From Malikia granosa (GTDB lineage Bacteria; Pseudomonadota; Gammaproteobacteria; Burkholderiales; Burkholderiaceae_C): 64,000 bases of DNA. The notes under the pieces are model-generated. The model was not told where the DNA came from. It ran no database searches and saw nothing but the letters and a program-made list of their open reading frames with translations. The DNA lies in contig NZ_PVLQ01000023.1 in NCBI RefSeq assembly GCF_002980595.1, positions 62,001 to 126,000 on the forward strand, in the 5' to 3' direction. Below, in pieces: positions 60,310 through 64,000 of the stretch; position 1 is the first letter of the stretch; each line of letters starts with the position of its first letter. A program made the translations under genes and the position numbers.

Positions 60310-61821
60310 ATGGCGAAGACATGCATCGTGTGCGGACAGGCCGCAGGCTCTGGGGAGCACGTTTTTCCGGCGTCTCTTGGAGGCCGGCGGGTCAACTCCG
60401 GCATCTATTGCCCCAAGCACGACAACAGCTATTCGGGTCTCGTCAATGAGATTGCCGAGCAGCTCGACTTCCTCAATGCATACTTGGGCGTTCGGCCGGA
60501 TCACTCCAAGCACCCCAAAACTGCCTATGGCGAGCACACGCTGACGGGAGAGACCGTTTCGATCTCTGCCAAGGAGATCAAATTCACGAAGCCCCGCGTC
60601 ATATCCCGCACCGCAGTTGGCGAAGGTGAAGAGTTGCATCTGGCATTTCCCAACCATCAGTCCGTCAAACAGTTCGCAAAAAAGATGGAGGACGATGGAC
60701 ACGAGTGGACACCCTTGTCGAAGCCCTCCGCTCGGCCGTATATCACCGGTTCCATTCACCATAAGCGCAAATTTGGCGGTGCCTGTGGTCTGGGCGCCAT
60801 CGCGTACATGACGCAGACATTCTTCGCGCAGGAATTCCCAGAGCTCGCGCGATCAGGGACGCTTTCCAACTTCATCAACTACACGCAAGCCATCGCCAAG
60901 GTCGCAGCGCTGGGCGGCTGCGAACAGCAGCCGGAAGAGCGCGAGGAATTGATCGAGGCACGCGCGGCGGTGACGGTTGCGCTGGAGCCCTTTGGAGGCA
61001 CGGCACCGATCTGGTGGGATTTCAGCCCGCCCGCCGGAGCGCGCGCCAACAAGTTTGAATTTGGGCATCGAGTGACGGTTGGTATTGATGGCTTTGACGG
61101 CCAAATCTACGGCCGTGTCGCGCTGTTCTCCACTTTAACCTTTGCCGTACACCTGGGCACGGCACCGCAGGGTTCCGCCACGCGAGAAGTGACCGTGGAC
61201 ATTGATCCTCTCGCGGAGCATCCGCCACACGATATCGACAAACATCAGGTGCTCTCAGCGCCAGGCCGCGTTCAAGTGCCGGAACACGCTACCGAAGGGC
61301 TTGCGAATGCGCTCGCCGACGGCACGCAACAGCGTGCGTTCGCAAACCTGCTGGAACGCTTGGAAGAACATCAACTCCTCAAGCTGGCGCGCACCATGAG
61401 TACGGCGCTCGCGCCATGTTCCACGTTGTCGCTATTTGAAGCACGAACACTGATCGAAAAGGAACTTGACCAACAACCACAGCAAATTTGGCGTTTGGTC
61501 ACTGCTGTCGTTGAAGGCTTACGGGCGGAAATGGTCAAAGGCGGCATGGAAAACATTGCCCCAGTGCTCGATAACCTGATTGCGTATGACGCTCAATCAG
61601 CAAGCGGTCTATCGCAGCAGGCCGAGGCCACGTTAGCCCTGGCCAAAGCCGCATTAGTTGCACAGATGGAGCAAGACTGCGCAGCAGGCGTACTCCACGA
61701 GGAACGCATTGCGGAACTCATGGGCAGAGGCCCAGGCCTTTATGCCGTGGGGCAGTTGGTGCTGGCCCCTGTCTTGCAGGTGTTTAGTGAATCCGCTCAC
61801 CCCAATGAAGTGAGCAGGTAA
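60310..61821 (+). CDS. HNH-like zinc-motif protein of unknown role
   Basis: The 503-residue protein has an N-terminal zinc-type HNH module: Cys5-x2-Cys8, then GEHVFPASLGGRRVN with His17, then CPKHDN with Cys34, His37 and Asn39. The order C-x2-C, EH-x-x-P, GG and C-x2-H-x-N matches HNH_5-type nucleases. About 450 further residues have no family I recognise; they contain charged helices and, near the C terminus, a leucine/glutamine-rich stretch. The start at 60310 follows AGGAA. A nuclease effector controlled by the XRE protein is the simplest reading, but function is unproven. Confidence 0.7.
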   Translation: MAKTCIVCGQAAGSGEHVFPASLGGRRVNSGIYCPKHDNSYSGLVNEIAEQLDFLNAYLGVRPDHSKHPKTAYGEHTLTGETVSISAKEIKFTKPRVISRTAVGEGEELHLAFPNHQSVKQFAKKMEDDGHEWTPLSKPSARPYITGSIHHKRKFGGACGLGAIAYMTQTFFAQEFPELARSGTLSNFINYTQAIAKVAALGGCEQQPEEREELIEARAAVTVALEPFGGTAPIWWDFSPPAGARANKFEFGHRVTVGIDGFDGQIYGRVALFSTLTFAVHLGTAPQGSATREVTVDIDPLAEHPPHDIDKHQVLSAPGRVQVPEHATEGLANALADGTQQRAFANLLERLEEHQLLKLARTMSTALAPCSTLSLFEARTLIEKELDQQPQQIWRLVTAVVEGLRAEMVKGGMENIAPVLDNLIAYDAQSASGLSQQAEATLALAKAALVAQMEQDCAAGVLHEERIAELMGRGPGLYAVGQLVLAPVLQVFSESAHPNEVSR

Positions 61822-61825
61822 GCCA

Positions 61826-61853
61826 AGCGCCTCGCCATAGTGGGCGAGGCGCT
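61826..61853. terminator. Perfect 11-bp hairpin between convergent genes
   Basis: Arms AGCGCCTCGCC and GGCGAGGCGCT pair perfectly around a six-base loop. The hairpin lies between the stop codons of the HNH gene and the DUF736 gene. No T tract follows on either side, so it may be a structural barrier rather than a classical terminator. Confidence 0.6.
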
Positions 61854-61860
61854 GATGTGG

Positions 61861-62175
61861 TTACGCCGCCTTGGGCTTGCTGCGTGACCAGATCAGGTCA
61901 TGCGTGCCATCCTCGTTTTCGATCAGGCGGGCATAGACCGTTGCAGGGAACGAAGGATCGTCCAGGGTCACGGACACATAGGGGCGTCCTGCCTCGCTGG
62001 TCTTTTTCCACGCTGCGCCGATGTCGTGGCCAGCCGCTTGCAGGCGGTAGTCGGGTGCGCTTTCGTTGTCACCCTTGTCATTGGGAACCAGCTTGACCTT
62101 GACGTTGAGCGTCAGGGTGCGAAGCGTGCCGGTGAAGCCGTCTTTCTCTGCGGTGAAGGTGCCGATGTTAGCCAT
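61861..62175 (-). CDS. DUF736 protein
   Basis: The 104-residue protein begins MANIGTFTAEKDGFTGTLRT, the hallmark of DUF736, and contains AGHDIGAAWKKTSEAGRPYV. It is one of the most conserved small genes on plasmids and ICEs of this type, and its role is unknown. AAAGGAG precedes the ATG. The single-domain size is normal. Confidence 0.92.
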   Translation of the reverse strand: MANIGTFTAEKDGFTGTLRTLTLNVKVKLVPNDKGDNESAPDYRLQAAGHDIGAAWKKTSEAGRPYVSVTLDDPSFPATVYARLIENEDGTHDLIWSRSKPKAA

Positions 62176-62285
62176 GATGATTTCTCCTTTCGGGTTGAAC
62201 AAGGTCGCGCCAGTGCGTCCTTGTTGTGATCCGCCCGGCGGGGGATGGGTTGGCCGCACCGCGGAGCGGTCGCAACAACGTGGAG

Positions 62286-62359
62286 AACCTGGAGGCGAAA
62301 AGAATTTGTCCCGCGAGGAATGCGCGCAGCGCAGGGGAAATTGTTTTCGCCTCCAGGTT
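62286..62359. repeat. 16-bp perfect inverted repeat with inner pairing
   Basis: The outer arms AACCTGGAGGCGAAAA (62286-62301) and TTTTCGCCTCCAGGTT (62344-62359) are perfectly complementary. Inside them, AATTT pairs with AAATT and CCC with GGG, extending the stem to about 24 pairs with small bulges. The central loop is GC-rich. Confidence 0.85.
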
Positions 62360-62748
62360 GCGGTCATAAAGCCAAAGGCGCAGCCGCGCCACCGCCAGGA
62401 TTCGCAACAAGACAAGGACGCACGGGCCGCCCGCTCCCGAATGGAAACATGGCCGACTCGGCATCCTCGCATGACAACTTCACCGGCTTGTTCCCTTACG
62501 CGGCCAGGTCAATGCCCCAGCAACAAGGTACGAGCGCTCCTGCCACAACTTGCGGCCACATGCTTGATGCGTGGCGTGGAAGCTCCACATCGAGGCCAGG
62601 TGGTGTGTCGGTGAACCGTCCTTCGTGACGTACAGGCAACGAACGCGCCAGCGTCGAGCACGGCACGCTTTCGTGCAACCTGCCGCAGCAAGCCGGGGCG
62701 TAGCCCCACAAGCGCCGCCCATTGCGGCGAGGTGCTGTCGGGATGTCG

Positions 62749-62764
62749 GCGGCGCGTGCGCCGC
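62749..62764. repeat. GC-rich 7-bp palindrome
   Basis: GCGGCGC-GT-GCGCCGC forms a 7-bp stem with a two-base loop. It lies 27 bases before the tandem hairpins and may be part of the same structured element. Confidence 0.5.
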
Positions 62765-62791
62765 TGCACTTGCATGGCTTCAATGGCTTTT

Positions 62792-62850
62792 GCGCACAAG
62801 ACGACTTGTGCGCGGCCCCTTTGCCGCCTGACCGAAGGCGGCAAAGGGGC
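62792..62850. repeat. Two adjacent perfect hairpins
   Basis: The first hairpin has arms GCGCACAAG and CTTGTGCGC with loop ACGA (62792-62813). One base later the second has arms GCCCCTTTGCCGCCT and AGGCGGCAAAGGGGC (62815-62829 and 62836-62850) with loop GACCGA. The second is followed by GTTTTGG, so it could also terminate plus-strand transcription. Confidence 0.85.
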
Positions 62851-62952
62851 GTTTTGGCTTTGAGCCTTGAAACCGGGTGCGGCCACTGCCTCGCGCGGAG
62901 TTTTGGCATTTCCCGCGCCCAAGACGGAACGGCTTGGGCGCGGGGCTGCTCC

Positions 62953-63162
62953 CTATTCTTTGCTTTCGATGATCCACCACACTGCACGCGGCAAGGCGCG
63001 GCCCGTGATGGGGTGTAGGTCGGTCAGGTCGGCGCGGGCTATCCAGCCCCGAGGCGGGCGGTAGCCGCGCACGTCGCCATCGCCATGCCAGCGGCGGGCG
63101 CGCACCGTGCCGGGGGCGTAGATCGCGGCCATGCGTGGGCGGTTCGTGGTGTTGTGGCTCAT
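62953..63162 (-). CDS. Small conserved-looking hypothetical protein
   Basis: The 69-residue protein begins MSHNTTNRPRMAAIYAPGTV and contains RARRWHGDGDVRGYRPPRGW, a basic segment that could bind nucleic acid. The ATG is preceded by GAGGA. It lies between parB and the structured region, transcribed like the backbone. No family is recognised. It may be a genuine small backbone gene. Confidence 0.55.
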   Translation of the reverse strand: MSHNTTNRPRMAAIYAPGTVRARRWHGDGDVRGYRPPRGWIARADLTDLHPITGRALPRAVWWIIESKE

Positions 63163-63181
63163 GGGGGAATCCTCGGCATGA

Positions 63182-63207
63182 AGCGCCCCGGCCGGAACCG
63201 GGGCGCT
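63182..63207. terminator. Perfect 10-bp hairpin after parB
   Basis: Arms AGCGCCCCGG and CCGGGGCGCT pair perfectly around a six-base loop. It lies 15 bases beyond the parB stop and before the next gene. There is no clear T tract. Confidence 0.55.
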
Positions 63208-63222
63208 ATCTGTGGTGCAAGG

Positions 63223-64000
63223 TCAAGCGGCCAGTGCCTCGGCCTGCGTCTGCTCATCCGCCACGGCGGCGAATTCCTCCGGTGCTTCGGCTGCCTCGTT
63301 CGTTACCACCTCCTGCACGGTCTGCTGCGTGGCTTCGGCACGGAAGATGGCAGGCATCCAGCCGGTGCCATCGGCCAGCCGTTCGGCTTCGCTGGCAATG
63401 TCGCCTTTTTTCAACTTCGCCAGCCGGGTGACGTGCCCCGGTGCGAATTCGCCCACGGCTTCCAGAATCGCGGCCTTCGGCAAATGCTGAAAATAGCCGT
63501 CTGCGGTGGGTTGCCACCATGCCACCATGTCCAGCGCCACCGCCTGCGCCAGTTCGGCACCAGGCTGGTGCTGCGTGGCGCGGGGCGTCACCACATCGAC
63601 CGTGGATGCCACGCATACGGCCAGCAGGCGCACCAGTTCATCCTGCGGCTTCGCCAGCAGTGCGACGAACAGTTCGGCGCTGTCCTCCGACAAGACTTCA
63701 CCCGCTACCTGTTGCAGTTCGCGCAGTACCACGGCGGCGGGCGATTCCGGCCAGTCCGGGGCTATGCCTTCCAGCCGATCTTGCTGGATCAGCTTCACAC
63801 CCAGCGGCAGATCGTGGCCGTAGTGGCTGCCTTGCAAGACAGTCTGCACCATGCCATGCACCAGCGCGGCCAGCGCCACCTGCGGATGCCGTGCGACTTC
63901 GATTTGCAGCGCGGCGGTACGGTGGGCACTCAACCGCTGTGCCAGTCGGTCGGACACGGCGGCGGTCTTGGGGGCGTCGTCGGCTTCCTCGCCGGTGTCG
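63223..64000 (-). CDS. parB: ParB-like partition protein, C-terminal part
   Basis: The frame is open from the window end (64000) down to a TGA at 63223, so only about 258 C-terminal residues are visible. They contain VSDRLAQRLSAHRTAALQIE, HYGHDLPLGVKLIQQ and a helical, Ala/Glu-rich tail. This matches the C-terminal domain of the large ParB/RepB-type nuclease-domain proteins of Tn4371-type ICEs. The N-terminal ParB domain lies outside the window. Confidence 0.8.
   Translation of the reverse strand, partial: DTGEEADDAPKTAAVSDRLAQRLSAHRTAALQIEVARHPQVALAALVHGMVQTVLQGSHYGHDLPLGVKLIQQDRLEGIAPDWPESPAAVVLRELQQVAGEVLSEDSAELFVALLAKPQDELVRLLAVCVASTVDVVTPRATQHQPGAELAQAVALDMVAWWQPTADGYFQHLPKAAILEAVGEFAPGHVTRLAKLKKGDIASEAERLADGTGWMPAIFRAEATQQTVQEVVTNEAAEAPEEFAAVADEQTQAEALAA

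Larger units (their letters stand above)
62176..62952. other. Large structured non-coding region
   Basis: No gene is supported in these 777 bases. The region holds a long hairpin at 62286-62359, a GC-rich one at 62749-62764 and a tandem pair at 62792-62850. Such a density of strong palindromes in a backbone gap suggests a DNA or RNA structural function. Confidence 0.6.

Noticed and set aside
1-64000. tRNA, rRNA, CRISPR array or integrase gene
   Set aside because: I looked for cloverleaf ends, regularly spaced repeats and tyrosine-recombinase motifs by eye and found none. The three iterons are too few and too close to be a CRISPR array.

Overview
The window is GC-rich, densely packed DNA from a betaproteobacterium, most likely Burkholderiales and plausibly Comamonadaceae. 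The evidence is the codon use, the cydP-cydA-cydB-cydX-ybgE arrangement and a Tn4371-type integrative and conjugative element (ICE) backbone. No rRNA, tRNA, integrase or CRISPR array was found. The species cannot be fixed from the sequence alone.

Region 1 (1-6.5 kb) is a copper and envelope block. It holds the 3' end of a DUF2946 gene, a SCO1/SenC copper lipoprotein, a PCu(A)C copper chaperone, a Spy-like periplasmic protein, a second DUF2946 gene that looks leaderless, a short Crp/Fnr-type regulator translationally coupled to an OprC-like TonB copper receptor, and several small secreted or membrane proteins of unknown role.

Region 2 (6.6-13.9 kb, mostly minus strand) is a sulfur and redox block: peroxiredoxin, persulfide-dioxygenase-like enzyme, DUF3817 protein, SulP transporter, a DUF2202 gene cut in two by an 863-bp IS5-family element, a methyltransferase and a ZIP metal transporter. 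An ATACCC-N4-GGGTAT palindrome, of the type bound by CsoR/CstR regulators, precedes it.

Region 3 (13.9-22.2 kb) is respiratory. A cytochrome bd operon (cydP, cydA, cydB, cydX, ybgE) is followed by a truncated haemoglobin and a SLAC1/TDT channel. Upstream lies a lone Rieske protein with a sigma54-type promoter, facing a sigma54 activator whose sigma54-contact motif reads GAFTDA. A decayed third DUF2946 copy, a DUF2892 protein and an AhpD-like protein close the block.

Region 4 (22.5 kb to the window end) is the Tn4371-family ICE. It has a complete mating-pair module (DUF2274, trbI, G, F, L, J, E, D, C, B, a CopG-like protein, traG), eexN and a traR-like LysR gene. A catabolic cargo follows (36-52 kb: ETF, MaoC, acyl-CoA dehydrogenases, AAHS transporter, CoA ligase, racemase/CoA-transferase, thiolase, hydratases, SDR). 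Then come the relaxase rlxS, traF, DUF2840, an RHH partner, parA, iterons, repA, an AlpA-like gene, DUF2285, DUF2958, DUF736 and the C-terminal part of parB. The cargo looks like a full beta-oxidation spiral with its own activation, import and regulation. A two-gene XRE plus HNH module (60-61.8 kb) sits on the opposite strand to the backbone and is the best candidate for an undescribed system. Structured non-coding DNA lies at 54.5 kb (possible oriT), 56.9 kb (iterons, possible origin) and 62.3-62.9 kb (four hairpins). The integrase end of the ICE lies outside the window.
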